Source: Myxococcota bacterium (GTDB lineage Bacteria > Myxococcota > XYA12-FULL-58-9 > JALHOP01). From it: DNA of 64,000 bases. Positions 8,795-17,499 of the stretch are shown here, piece by piece. A model generated the notes under the pieces. The model did not search any database. It had not been told where the DNA came from and was given only the letters and a program-made list of their open reading frames with translations. The translations under genes and the position numbers were made by a program. The stretch's first letter is position 1, and every line of letters starts with the position of its first letter. Location: NCBI GenBank assembly GCA_022842935.1, contig JALHOP010000010.1, forward strand, positions 1 through 64,000, in the 5' to 3' direction.

Positions 8795-9529
8795 TTACAT
8801 GCCCACCAAGAGTCGCTCACCGAAGACCGGCGCGAGCCCGGCCTCGATGATCTTCCTGCGAGCGGTGAGCACGTCATACGACATGCGCTGGAACGTGAAG
8901 ACCTTGGCGTCGGTGTCATACACGCCACAGCAAGCACGTGGGTCGCGGTCACGGGGTTGCCCGACGCTACCCACGGTGATGATCGTCTTCTGCGACCCAT
9001 TGCAATCGATGGCGTCGGCAATGAGCGGCGTCACGACGGCGGCTTCGTCGACGTAAAACGAGATGGTCAGGTGCGAGTGACCGATGAAGGTGACCTGAGC
9101 GAGATCGGCTAGCTGGCCGCCGAGCGCCTCGACCTGCTCGGGAGCAAAAAGATAGTCGAACGCTTCGGGATGAACCGGCGAGCCGTGCGAGAACTCGAGG
9201 TCGCCATGGCGGACTTTGAAGGGCAAGCCGGCGAGCCAGGCGCGGTTTTCGGGAGTAAGTTTGTCGGCAGACCACTGCAGCGCGTGTTTGGCTGCGTCGT
9301 AGTACTCGGAGAAATCGATACGCCCGCAAGCTGCGGCGTCGTGATTGCCGATGATGGCGACGTCGGCGATGGGACGGATGCGGTCGCATACCTCGTTTGG
9401 GTTGGCGCCGTAACCGACCGCGTCACCCAGGAAGACGTAGGCGTCGCATCTCTGCTCGAGTAGCCACGTCAGCGCGACGTCGAGCGCTTCGAGATTGCCG
9501 TGGACATCGGAGAATATTCCGTAGCGCAT
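8795..9529 (-). CDS. Calcineurin-like metallophosphoesterase (YfcE-type fold)
   Basis: A 244-residue cytoplasmic enzyme with all metal motifs in order: FSDVHGN (residues 7-13), FLGDAVGYG, IIGNHDAA, EFSHGSP and FIGHSHL, plus GSVGQPRDRDPRA near the end. The family hydrolyses phosphodiesters or phosphomonoesters, and the nucleotide or protein substrate cannot be read from sequence. It starts 6 bases after the PilZ gene stop, so the two are co-transcribed. Confidence 0.92.
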   Translation of the reverse strand: MRYGIFSDVHGNLEALDVALTWLLEQRCDAYVFLGDAVGYGANPNEVCDRIRPIADVAIIGNHDAAACGRIDFSEYYDAAKHALQWSADKLTPENRAWLAGLPFKVRHGDLEFSHGSPVHPEAFDYLFAPEQVEALGGQLADLAQVTFIGHSHLTISFYVDEAAVVTPLIADAIDCNGSQKTIITVGSVGQPRDRDPRACCGVYDTDAKVFTFQRMSYDVLTARRKIIEAGLAPVFGERLLVGM

Positions 9530-9535
9530 CGCTGC

Positions 9536-9877
9536 TCAGACGGCCTCTGACGCCGCGCGGTCGTCGATGAAAGCCGAGAGCGCTGCTACATCGCTCAGCG
9601 ACTCGAAAGCCAGCCCCATGACTCCGCCGCGACCGCGAAATCCCTCGGCGCGCCAAACCACGCGCGCACGCGCGACAACCGGAACTGGGCTCGTTGGCAA
9701 TGAGAATCGAAGCACCACACGCTCCCCAACCTCGGGTGGAGCCGCAGCCAAAACACGCGCGCCGGATAAGCTCAAGTCCGCAAGCGACACGAATCGCTCG
9801 GTCTTGGCGTCGATGAGCCAGCAGCGCAGCGGTGTCGACCGTCGCACGTGATGGCGCTGCTCCTGCGCACGCGACAT
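9536..9877 (-). CDS. PilZ-domain protein
   Basis: A 113-residue PilZ domain: the arginine-bearing N-terminus (RHHVRRSTPL) and the DLSLSGARV block correspond to the RxxxR and [D/N]xSxxG c-di-GMP-binding motifs. The spacing of arginines (HHVRR) is slightly atypical. It resembles the TIGR02266-type PilZ proteins common in myxobacteria. It heads the minus-strand operon and is divergent from the BMC-domain gene. Confidence 0.88.
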   Translation of the reverse strand: MSRAQEQRHHVRRSTPLRCWLIDAKTERFVSLADLSLSGARVLAAAPPEVGERVVLRFSLPTSPVPVVARARVVWRAEGFRGRGGVMGLAFESLSDVAALSAFIDDRAASEAV

Positions 9878-9999
9878 TCGTTGAAAGGATCGAGGAGGCC
9901 CAAAACCGTGTCAAGGTCAGGTTTTCCATTGTCAGGCACCGACAACGGGGCCGTACGCCGCTTCCAATCACCCAGGCCGGCCGTGTAAAACCGCCCGGC

Positions 10000-10599
10000 G
10001 TGCCGTCAGCGACCTTCATCTCCGCCGAGGCCATCGGTTTGCTCGAAATCGACGGCCTACCGCGGGCTTTGCGTGCTCAAGACGCAGCGCTGAAGCGCGC
10101 GCCTGTGAAGATCCTCGCCTGCGCTCCAGTAAGCCCCAACAAGGTCGTGCTGTTAATGACTGGGGATGTCGCGTCGGTCCAGGAGAGCCTCGCGGCCGCA
10201 GAAGATGGACTGGGCTCGCGCCGAATCGACCGGTTGTTCTTGCCGGGGGTCCATCCCGCCGTCATCGCCGCAGTCCGTGGTGATCGCCTCGTCCCCAACG
10301 ACGCCCCCTTGGGTATCTTCGAGCTCGCGACAGTCGCAACGACCATCAGCGCGGCAGACATGGTGGTGAAGGCCACCGAGGTGCGCCTCGAGCGTATGCA
10401 CCTCGCGACGGGCTTTGGCGGTCGGGGCTTCTTCACGTTGCGTGGTGAACAGGCCGACGTGGAGGAGGCACACGAGCGGCTCAGCGCCGCCATGGGCGAA
10501 GCCCTGCTCGATGCCGAGGTCATTGCCGCGCCACATGCCGAGCTTCTAGAAGGCGCTTTCAGGCGGCCCTGGAATCTCGATCCGGCCGACAGGGGTTAA
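10000..10599 (+). CDS. Tandem BMC-domain (PduT-like, BMC-T) shell protein homologue
   Basis: A GTG start at 10000 gives 199 residues, matching where PduT-type proteins begin; an upstream GTG at 9832 would overlap the PilZ gene antisense. Domain 1 (8-94) has AIGLLEIDGLPRALRAQDA, the MTGDVASVQ block and FLPGVHPAVI. Domain 2 (103-186) has PLGIFELATVATTISAAD, the GFGGRGFF strand, an RGEQADVEEA block and IAAPHAELL. Both match the BMC fold. In PduT the pore loop of domain 1 is a CPGK-type motif whose Cys ligates a 4Fe-4S cluster; here it reads VSPNK (Ser45), so that ligand is missing, although Cys41 is nearby. MoxR follows after 9 bases. No other shell genes are in the window. Confidence 0.85.
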   Translation: MPSATFISAEAIGLLEIDGLPRALRAQDAALKRAPVKILACAPVSPNKVVLLMTGDVASVQESLAAAEDGLGSRRIDRLFLPGVHPAVIAAVRGDRLVPNDAPLGIFELATVATTISAADMVVKATEVRLERMHLATGFGGRGFFTLRGEQADVEEAHERLSAAMGEALLDAEVIAAPHAELLEGAFRRPWNLDPADRG

Positions 10600-10608
10600 G
10601 ACTTCCAC

Positions 10609-11586
10609 ATGAGTCTCGACGAACGTACCGTGCAGGACACCGCGGCGATGCTTGGCCGCATTCGCGACGAGGTCGCCAAGGTCATGGTTGGCCAGGGCAC
10701 CCTGGTTGACCGCTTGCTCCTCGCCTTGGTCGCCGATGGCCACGTGCTCATCGAGGGCATCCCGGGCCTCGCCAAGACCACCGCGGTGAAGGCCTTGGCC
10801 GGCGCGGTCGAGACGACCTTCTCGCGTATCCAATTCACTCCCGACCTTCTACCCGCGGACCTCACCGGCACCGAGGTCTACCGCCCGCAGACCGGCGCCT
10901 TCACCGTGAAAAAGGGGCCATTGTTTGCGAACCTGGTCCTCGCCGACGAGGTCAATCGCGCGCCCGCCAAGGTGCAGAGCGCATTGCTCGAGGCCATGCA
11001 AGAGCGGCAGGTAACGCTCGGCGATACCACCCACGTTCTGCCGCAGCCCTTTCTGGTGCTGGCGACACAGAACCCGATCGAGCAGGAAGGCACCTACCCC
11101 CTCCCGGAGGCGCAGGTCGATCGCTTCATGCTCAAGCTCACGGTCGACTACCCCGACAAGGCGTCCGAAAAAGAGATCATGCGCCGCATGAGCGGCCGCG
11201 AGACACCGCGTGTGCATGCGGTGGTTCATCCGCGCGACATCATGGCGGCCCGCGAGGTAGCAGACGCCGTGCACTTGGATACCCGCCTCGAGGACTATAT
11301 CGTCGATCTGGTGTTCGCGACCCGCAAGCCCGAGGCGTACGGGCTCGCGAAGCTCGCGAAGTTCATCGCCTTCGGGGCCTCTCCACGCGCGAGCATCGCG
11401 CTCGCCAAAGCCGCTCGCGTCCATGCCCTCATGCAAGGTCGCACCTACGCGACACCGCACGACGTGAAGACCATCGCACTGGACGTCCTCCGCCATCGCG
11501 TACTTCCGACCTACGAGGCCGAAGCACAAGAGCTCACGGGTGAGCGGATCGTGCGCGACGTGCTCGCGTCGGTCGATGTACCGTGA
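10609..11586 (+). CDS. MoxR-family AAA+ ATPase
   Basis: A 325-residue AAA+ protein: Walker A GIPGLAKT, Walker B LVLADEVNRAPAKVQSALLEAMQE, sensor-1 LATQNPIEQEGTYPLPEAQVDRF, and sensor-2 region GASPRASIAL. MoxR ATPases act as chaperones with VWA-domain partners, mainly in metal-cofactor insertion or envelope complex assembly. It is followed by DUF58 and two VWA genes, the standard MoxR/Bat arrangement. Confidence 0.95.
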   Translation: MSLDERTVQDTAAMLGRIRDEVAKVMVGQGTLVDRLLLALVADGHVLIEGIPGLAKTTAVKALAGAVETTFSRIQFTPDLLPADLTGTEVYRPQTGAFTVKKGPLFANLVLADEVNRAPAKVQSALLEAMQERQVTLGDTTHVLPQPFLVLATQNPIEQEGTYPLPEAQVDRFMLKLTVDYPDKASEKEIMRRMSGRETPRVHAVVHPRDIMAAREVADAVHLDTRLEDYIVDLVFATRKPEAYGLAKLAKFIAFGASPRASIALAKAARVHALMQGRTYATPHDVKTIALDVLRHRVLPTYEAEAQELTGERIVRDVLASVDVP

Positions 11587-11612
11587 GCACTCCCGGAGCT
11601 CGTTAAGTACTT

Positions 11613-12521
11613 ATGGAAGCGCCTCGTCCCACGCTCGACCCGGAGCTTGCGGCACGAGCCCGCCGGCTTAGAATCCGCGCGCGGCGCTTGTCGAGCGAGC
11701 TATTTACCGGCGCCTTCGCGAGCGCCTTCAAGGGCCGCGGCACCGAGCTCGATCAAGTACGTGAGTACATGCCGGGCGATGACGTCAGGCGCATCGACTG
11801 GAACGTGACGGCGCGAGCTCACTCGGGCGACAGTGCGCGCGCTTTCCTCAAGGAGCACCGCGCCGAGCGCGAGCTCACCGTCGTTCTTCTGGTCGACATG
11901 AGCGCCTCGGGCAGTTTCGGTAGCGTAAGCCGCAGCAAACGCGAGATGGCCGCCGAGCTCGCCGCGCTCCTCGCCTTCGCGTCCATCGCCACCAACGACC
12001 GGGTCGGCATCGGACTCTTCACCGACCGCATGGAGCGCTACGTGCCGCCGCGCAAGGGTCGAGCGCAGGTTGCGCGCTTGATCCGTGAGCTGCTCACCTT
12101 CGAACCAGCCGGTACCGGAACGAACCTGACTGCGGCGCTCGCGTACCTGCGGCGGGTGCAGCGTCGACGCGCGGTGGTCTTTCTTATCTCCGACTTCATG
12201 GCGCGCAACTACGACGAAATTTTGGGCGCCGTGGCTGCGCATCACGAAGTCATCGGCTTGCGACCCATCGACGCGCACGAGCTCGTTCTGCCCGACGTTG
12301 GCATGGTGACCCTACGCGATGCCGAAAGCGGCGCAACGCGGCTCGTCGACACGAGCGACCCAAGAGTCCGAGAACACTTCGCGGCGATCGCTGCGCGGCG
12401 GGGACAGGAGCTCGCCGATAGCCTGCGAAAAGCGCGTGTGCCCCTGCTGGATTTGCCGCTCGACGGGACGTACGTCGACATTCTGACCCGTTTCTTCGCG
12501 AGCAGACGGAGGCGGCGGTGA
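11613..12521 (+). CDS. DUF58 (VWA-like) protein
   Basis: A 302-residue protein with the DUF58 signature G(R)G.E(F/L)..VREY.PGDDVR.IDWN (residues 45-70) and a vestigial VWA fold with LVDMSASGSF as the MIDAS loop (DxSxS) near residue 95. There are no membrane segments, so it is probably cytoplasmic and membrane-associated through partners. It is the usual MoxR partner, and its stop overlaps the start of the next gene. Confidence 0.93.
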   Translation: MEAPRPTLDPELAARARRLRIRARRLSSELFTGAFASAFKGRGTELDQVREYMPGDDVRRIDWNVTARAHSGDSARAFLKEHRAERELTVVLLVDMSASGSFGSVSRSKREMAAELAALLAFASIATNDRVGIGLFTDRMERYVPPRKGRAQVARLIRELLTFEPAGTGTNLTAALAYLRRVQRRRAVVFLISDFMARNYDEILGAVAAHHEVIGLRPIDAHELVLPDVGMVTLRDAESGATRLVDTSDPRVREHFAAIAARRGQELADSLRKARVPLLDLPLDGTYVDILTRFFASRRRRR

Positions 12522-13003
12522 TGGACGAGTTGCGCGACATCAAGCCGCTGGTGCCGCTCTCGGAGCCGGTGCCTATTTGGATCTGGGCGCTGATGGCGCT
12601 TGTCGCGTCCTCACTGCTGGTTCTTCTGTGGCGAAGGACGCGACGCAAGAGCGTCGATCAGGTGGTGCTGAGCGAGGCAGAGGCAGCCCGGCGCGCGCTC
12701 GAGGCGGTCCGGGGCTTTCGGCCGCGCGATCGCGCGAGCGCCGAAAGACTTCAGAGCCACATCGCGATCGTCTTGCGCCGCTGGCTCGAGGCGCGCTCCG
12801 AGGTTCATGCCACCGACATGACGACCGAGGAGCTCGAAGCCGATCCGCGTCTCGCGAAGGTCTTGGGTGAAGAGGGTCGCGCTACGCTGGTTGCCATCCT
12901 TACCTTCGCCGACGCGGTGCGCTTCGCCGGGCGCTCCGCTACGGAAGACGAGCACCGCGAGAGTGTCGAGCGGGCCTCGGCGCTCGTGCGAGGTAGGGCA
13001 TGA
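12521..13003 (+). CDS. Bat-operon membrane protein (DUF4381-like)
   Basis: A 160-residue protein from the ATG at 12521, which sits 8 bases after GGAGG (a GTG at 12518 is possible). One membrane segment (IWIWALMALVASSLLVLLWRR) follows a DIKPLVPLSEPVP stretch, then a helical cytoplasmic domain (Ala/Glu/Arg-rich). Position between DUF58 and BatA and the layout fit the DUF4381 proteins of Bat operons. Confidence 0.8.
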   Translation: MDELRDIKPLVPLSEPVPIWIWALMALVASSLLVLLWRRTRRKSVDQVVLSEAEAARRALEAVRGFRPRDRASAERLQSHIAIVLRRWLEARSEVHATDMTTEELEADPRLAKVLGEEGRATLVAILTFADAVRFAGRSATEDEHRESVERASALVRGRA

Positions 13004-14001
13004 GGCTCGCCGATCCACGTTGGCTCTTCGCACTCGTCCCCATCTTCGCCGCCTGGCTCGGTTGGCTGTGGTACCAGCGACGCAACGCGCTTTTACCGTC
13101 CGCAAGCTTCTCGAGTCTCGATGCATTCGCGGACCTCCGCGCCACCTGGGCTGTGCGCGCCCGGCCATGGGTTGTCGGCACGCGGTACGTGGCGGTCGCC
13201 CTCCTCTTCGCCGCTCTCGCGCGGCCTGTTGCATCGCAAGGGAAAAAGGCTCTCACCACCGACGGTCTGCACATCGTTCTCGCCATCGACACGTCTGGGA
13301 GCATGCGCGCCCTCGACCTCGACGCCGAGCGCTCGCTCGAATGGCGACGCACCCGGCTCGAGGTCGTTCGCGACGTGGTCACTGCCTTCATCGAAGCGCG
13401 CGTCAATGATGCGGTTGGCTTGGTGGTGTTCGGGAGCTTTGCCTTCACGCAGGCCCCGCTCACGCTCGACCATGCGCTCGTCGCGAACCTGGCCCAGCGG
13501 CTCGAGATTGGCGTCGCCGGAGAGCAAACGGCGATCGGTGATGCATTGGTCACAGCCGTGAAGAGACTCAAGGACGACAAGGCCAAATCGCGAGTGGTGG
13601 TATTGCTCACCGACGGACGCAACAACGCGGGCAGCGTCGAGCCGCAAGAGGCAGCGCGCCTCGCGAAAGCCTATGGCGTCAAGGTTTATACCATCGGCGC
13701 CGCGCGGCAGGGTCGCGCGCCGATGGTCGTGGGGGGCCAACTCTTCTACGAAGACGTCGATCTCGACGACGACACCCTAACCGCTATCGCGGAGACAACG
13801 GGGGGCAAGTACTACCGCGCCGAAGACGCGACGGCGTTGGAGCGCATCTACGCGGACATCGACACTCTAGAGAAGGACGCCATCGACGCACCTGAGCAGC
13901 ACGAGCTCGATGAGCGATACCCGTTGTTCGTGGCACCCGCGCTATTCTTGCTGTGCTGCGAGGCTCTGCTGCTGTCGACCCGGCTGAGGACGCTGCCATG
14001 A
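13000..14001 (+). CDS. batA: BatA-like VWA-domain membrane protein
   Basis: A 333-residue protein starting at an ATGA overlap. An N-terminal membrane segment pair (WLFALVPIFAAWLGWLWYQ; YVAVALLFAALARPV) precedes a VWA domain with MIDAS motif IDTSGSM (near residue 98), DAVGLVVFGSFAFTQAPLT and LLTDGRNNAG, and a C-terminal membrane anchor. BatA proteins present a VWA domain to the periplasm and work with MoxR/BatB/BatD; the target complex is not established. Confidence 0.93.
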   Translation: MRLADPRWLFALVPIFAAWLGWLWYQRRNALLPSASFSSLDAFADLRATWAVRARPWVVGTRYVAVALLFAALARPVASQGKKALTTDGLHIVLAIDTSGSMRALDLDAERSLEWRRTRLEVVRDVVTAFIEARVNDAVGLVVFGSFAFTQAPLTLDHALVANLAQRLEIGVAGEQTAIGDALVTAVKRLKDDKAKSRVVVLLTDGRNNAGSVEPQEAARLAKAYGVKVYTIGAARQGRAPMVVGGQLFYEDVDLDDDTLTAIAETTGGKYYRAEDATALERIYADIDTLEKDAIDAPEQHELDERYPLFVAPALFLLCCEALLLSTRLRTLP

Positions 14002-15002
14002 CGAGCTTCGTCATCGAGCGCCCCTGGATGTTGTGGTTCCTGGCGGTGCCGTTTCTGGTGACGCTCGTCGGAATCCAAGGCGAGCGTCTGGGACACTCGC
14101 GCCTTGCCCGTTTGGTCGCGCCACGGCTGCAGCCGCTACTCGTGACCCGCTCACCCGGCGGCTTCTGGCGGCACATCGTGATTGGCGCATCGCTGGCGGC
14201 TTTGGTGATTGCGCTAGCCGGCGTCCGCTATGGCGACGTCGAAGAAGAGATACGCGGGCGCGGCGTCGATGTGATGGTGGCGCTCGACGTCTCCGACAGC
14301 ATGTTGGCGCGTGACGTCGAGAGCGACGCTGGTCTCACGCGTCTCGAGCGTGCCAAGCGCGAGATCTTGGACCTGCTCGCGCGCCTGGACGGCGATCGCA
14401 TCGGCCTCGTGCTCTTCGCAGGTGACGCGGTGCTCCAACTACCGTTGACGCTCGACTACGAGGCTGCGGCACTGTTCGTCCGCGAAGTCGCGCCAGAGCT
14501 CGTCTCCACCAAGGGGACGGCTGTCGCCAAAGCTATCGACGTGGCGACGCTCGCTTTCGATGCCGGCGTCGCCGAGGGGCGCGCCATTATCTTGATCACG
14601 GATGGCGAAGACACGGAAGGCGATGTGGAAACAGCGGCCACGAAGGCCAAGGAAGCGGGTGTGCGGGTGTTCGGCATCGGCATCGGTCGCAGCGAGGGCG
14701 CGCCCATTCCGCTTGCTGGCGGCGGCTTTCGCCGCGACACGCGTGGCGAAATGGTGCTGAGCCGCCTGGACGAGGCCCAGCTCACACGGATTGCCTCGGC
14801 AACTGGCGGTGACGTCGTGCGGTCCACCAGCGGGGACTATGACCTCGAACGCATCTATGCGGGGATCAAAGCGAGGGTCGCCGCGCGGGAGCTTGGGTCG
14901 CGGCGGCGCGTGCACGGGAAAGACCGTTACCGCGTCTTGGTCTCGTTGGCTGCTGCGGGACTCATGCTCGAGTCTATCCTCCGGGGGCGACGTACGCGAT
15001 GA
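13998..15002 (+). CDS. batB: BatB-like VWA-domain membrane protein
   Basis: The ATG at 13998 overlaps the preceding TGA (ATGA) and gives 334 residues; longer starts would overlap BatA. Two N-terminal membrane segments (WMLWFLAVPFLVTLVG; HIVIGASLAALVIALAGV), then a VWA domain with ALDVSDSM, IGLVLFAGDAVLQLPLT, ILITDGEDTEGD, and a C-terminal anchor at VLVSLAAAGLMLESILRG. It is a paralogue of BatA and part of the same operon. Confidence 0.92.
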   Translation: MTSFVIERPWMLWFLAVPFLVTLVGIQGERLGHSRLARLVAPRLQPLLVTRSPGGFWRHIVIGASLAALVIALAGVRYGDVEEEIRGRGVDVMVALDVSDSMLARDVESDAGLTRLERAKREILDLLARLDGDRIGLVLFAGDAVLQLPLTLDYEAAALFVREVAPELVSTKGTAVAKAIDVATLAFDAGVAEGRAIILITDGEDTEGDVETAATKAKEAGVRVFGIGIGRSEGAPIPLAGGGFRRDTRGEMVLSRLDEAQLTRIASATGGDVVRSTSGDYDLERIYAGIKARVAARELGSRRRVHGKDRYRVLVSLAAAGLMLESILRGRRTR

Positions 15003-15799
15003 TTGTACTCCTGCTCACCATCTTCGGCGCGGACCCAGGCGTCATATCTTACGAACTCCGAGACTACGCGACCGCGATAGAGGAGCTCGCGCGAGCTCTC
15101 ACCGACAAGCCCCACGACGCGCGAATCGACTTCGACCTCGGAAGCGCGCTGTACAAGGCGGGGCGATTTGCGGACGCCGAGAAGGCCTTCGGCAGAGCGG
15201 CGCGTGACCCAAAGCTCACGGCGCGAGCCCTGTACGACCAAGGAAACGCAAGGTTCAAGCAGGAGAACTTCAAGGGGGCGATCGAGAGCTACGAGAGTGC
15301 GCTGAAGACGGACACAAACGATGCGGATGCGAAAGCGAACCTCGAGCTGGCAAAGCGAAAGCTCGCAGAGAAGGAGAAAGAGGAAGAGCAGCAGAAGCAA
15401 GAGAAGCCAGAGCAGCCGAACGCCGAGCAGCCGAAGCCCGATGACCGACAGCCGAACGCCGAGCAGCCGAAGCCCGATGACCGACGGCCGAACGCCGAGC
15501 AGCCGAAGCCCGACGACCGACAGCCGAACGCCGAGCAGCCGAAGCCCGATGACCGACAGCCGAACGCCGAGCAGCCGAAGCCCGATGACCGACAGCCGAA
15601 CGCCGAACAGCCGAAGCCCGATGACCGACGGCCGAACGCCGAGCAGCAAGCTGCCGGCCAGCCCAAGCGCGAGCATCGTCCGACCGACAAGTCCGTGATG
15701 ACCGAGGAGCAAGCCGCGCGTCTCCTCGAGCGGGTCGACGAGAAGCGGCCGCGCGCGCGCCAGCGTCAGAAGCACTCGCGCTCGGGCAAGGACTGGTGA
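14999..15799 (+). CDS. Bat-operon TPR protein with tandem 12-residue repeats
   Basis: A 266-residue protein starting at an ATGA overlap. A short hydrophobic N-terminus is followed by three TPR-like helices (YELRDYATAIEELARAL, FDLGSALYKAGRFADAEKAF, LYDQGNARFKQENFKGAIESYESAL), then a Lys/Glu coil and six copies of QPNAEQPKPDDR (residues 139-210) with a partial seventh. The C-terminus is Arg/Lys-rich with VMTEEQAARLLERVDE, the usual end of BatC/BatE TPR proteins. The repeats form a flexible, highly charged linker. Confidence 0.88.
   Translation: MIVLLLTIFGADPGVISYELRDYATAIEELARALTDKPHDARIDFDLGSALYKAGRFADAEKAFGRAARDPKLTARALYDQGNARFKQENFKGAIESYESALKTDTNDADAKANLELAKRKLAEKEKEEEQQKQEKPEQPNAEQPKPDDRQPNAEQPKPDDRRPNAEQPKPDDRQPNAEQPKPDDRQPNAEQPKPDDRQPNAEQPKPDDRRPNAEQQAAGQPKREHRPTDKSVMTEEQAARLLERVDEKRPRARQRQKHSRSGKDW
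15413..15646 (+). repeat. 36-bp in-frame tandem repeat (six copies plus a partial)
   Basis: Six consecutive 36-bp units (15413-15628) each encode (Q/R)PNAEQPKPDDR, followed by a half unit to 15646. The units are nearly identical at the DNA level (mainly CAG/CGG and GAT/GAC changes), which implies recent slippage expansion. There are no spacers, so this is not a CRISPR array. Confidence 0.95.
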
Positions 15800-15801
15800 G
15801 C

Positions 15802-17499
15802 ATGTCGCGCGCGGTCGTCTTGCTCGTCACCCTCGTGTCGTCCCCAGCGTTCGCAGGCAGCGCGCGCGCGACGCTCGACCGCGGCCGCGCTAGCCTCGAC
15901 GACGAGCTCACCCTGACGATTCAGGTCGTTGGCAGCGCTGACACGCCTGAGCTTCCCAGCAGCATGAACACGGACTTCGAGGTCCAAAGCTCAGGACAAG
16001 CAAACCAGGTCTCAATCATCAATGGCCGCATGAGCTCGAGCACGCGCTACACCTTCACGCTCGTGCCCAAACACGCCGGCACCCTCTCCGTTCCCGCCAT
16101 CCCCGTGGTCGTCGACGGCACGCGCATGGCGACCGAGCCTCTGCAGGTGCTGGTCGCGGCGGCCAGCTCCAAGCCTGGTCAGGGCGGCGACGAGATCTAC
16201 CTCACTGCGGAGCTGACCCCCGCGAGCGGCCCACGTCAGTCGGCTTTCGTGGGGGAGCAGCTCGTCTACACCCTAAAGGTATGGGCGCGCGTCGACGCGT
16301 CATGCCCTAGCTTGAAACTCCCCGATTTCCCCAACGCGGTGTCATACGATCTGGGAGAGCGACGTCAGTATCGCACGCACGTGGACGGCGAAGATTTTTC
16401 GGTCGTCGAGGTGCGCAAGGCCGTTTTCGCGGACAAGGCGGGAGTGTTGGACATCGCCCCGGTGCGGCTCCAGTGCACCATAGAGCGCAACCGACGCGGC
16501 GGCGACGAGTTTGGGCGCATCTTTGGCAGCAACGGAGTCCGCAAAGTCGTACGCAGCAACGCAGCGCGTATGTCCATCGAGGCATTGCCGCCGCCGCCCG
16601 CTGATTTTTCGGGCCTTGTCGGCGATGTGGCGGTGAGTACAGCGCTCAGCAAAACAGAAGCCCGCGCTGGCGACTCGGTGACGCTCTCGCTCGCGGTACG
16701 CGGTGATGCCGAGATGACTGCTGCTCCGGAGCCGCGGGTGCAGTTCCTTAACTCGGTGAAGGTCTATGACGACAAGCCGACCCTACGCTACGACGGGTCT
16801 GGCGCGGCGCTCATCGGAGAGCGCGTCTTCCAGAAAGCATTGGTCGCGCAGAGCGCGGGCGACATACGACTCCCGGCACCGAGCCTTACTTACTTCGACC
16901 CGAAGCGACGGGCGTACGCCAAGGCGGAGTCACAGTCGCTCACACTGCGAATCGTCGGCGACGACTCTGTTGCCACCGTCGCGACACCAGCGAACCCGAG
17001 CGCGCCTCTAGCGAGCGCGGCGCCCACAACAGGTCAACCCGGGCGGCGTGCGGCGTTCGCGGTGCGCGGGGCACGACAAGACCTTGCAACGTGGCTGCGC
17101 GGCCCCCGACTCGCGGCGCTCGTCATCGCACCCCTTTTCGTCGCGTTCGTCGCACGAAGCCGTCGCCCCAAGTTGGCGGGAAGCACCCAAAAGAAGCAGC
17201 GCCGCGAAGCAGCGCGACGCGCCCTGGCAGAGCTCGAGCGACTCGGCGACGACGCGCGCGAGGTATCGCGCGTGGTTCGGGAGCTCATTGGCCACCGTGT
17301 TCAGCACCACGGCGCGGCACTCTCGACCGATGAGGCCCTGGCAGCCTTGGTCGCCAGTGGTGTGGACGCGGCCCTTGTTGGGCGAGCACGCGCGGTACTC
17401 GTAGCCTGCGACGCCTCTCTCTACGGCCATGCAAACAGTCACACGGCCGTAAAGGACGATGCCATCGCGCTGGCGCGCGGCTTCGCGGAGTCGGCATGA
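15802..17499 (+). CDS. batD: BatD-like protein
   Basis: The ATG at 15802 is preferred to GTG 15796; the product has 565 residues. A signal peptide (SRAVVLLVTLVSSPAFAG) precedes immunoglobulin-like BatD domains (RATLDRGRASLDDELTLTIQVVG; NGRMSSSTRYTFTLVPKHAGTLSVP; FVGEQLVYTLKVW). A transmembrane segment near residue 435 (LAALVIAPLFVAFVA) leads to a helical cytoplasmic tail. It is the large periplasmic component of Bat systems ('oxygen tolerance' family) and is translationally coupled to both neighbours. Confidence 0.9.
   Translation: MSRAVVLLVTLVSSPAFAGSARATLDRGRASLDDELTLTIQVVGSADTPELPSSMNTDFEVQSSGQANQVSIINGRMSSSTRYTFTLVPKHAGTLSVPAIPVVVDGTRMATEPLQVLVAAASSKPGQGGDEIYLTAELTPASGPRQSAFVGEQLVYTLKVWARVDASCPSLKLPDFPNAVSYDLGERRQYRTHVDGEDFSVVEVRKAVFADKAGVLDIAPVRLQCTIERNRRGGDEFGRIFGSNGVRKVVRSNAARMSIEALPPPPADFSGLVGDVAVSTALSKTEARAGDSVTLSLAVRGDAEMTAAPEPRVQFLNSVKVYDDKPTLRYDGSGAALIGERVFQKALVAQSAGDIRLPAPSLTYFDPKRRAYAKAESQSLTLRIVGDDSVATVATPANPSAPLASAAPTTGQPGRRAAFAVRGARQDLATWLRGPRLAALVIAPLFVAFVARSRRPKLAGSTQKKQRREAARRALAELERLGDDAREVSRVVRELIGHRVQHHGAALSTDEALAALVASGVDAALVGRARAVLVACDASLYGHANSHTAVKDDAIALARGFAESA

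Noticed and set aside
7850-9112. 420-codon plus-strand frame across the HEAT lipoprotein and metallophosphoesterase genes
   Set aside because: Both minus-strand genes have complete motifs; the plus frame has none.
10000-10599. A complete bacterial microcompartment locus
   Set aside because: Only one shell-type gene is present; no BMC-H, BMC-P or signature enzyme lies within the window.
15413-15646. CRISPR array
   Set aside because: The 36-bp units are directly adjacent without spacers and keep one coding frame.
14927-15775. Minus-strand repeat protein over the 36-bp repeats
   Set aside because: Any frame stays open through the repeat; the plus frame belongs to an overlapping operon and has TPRs.
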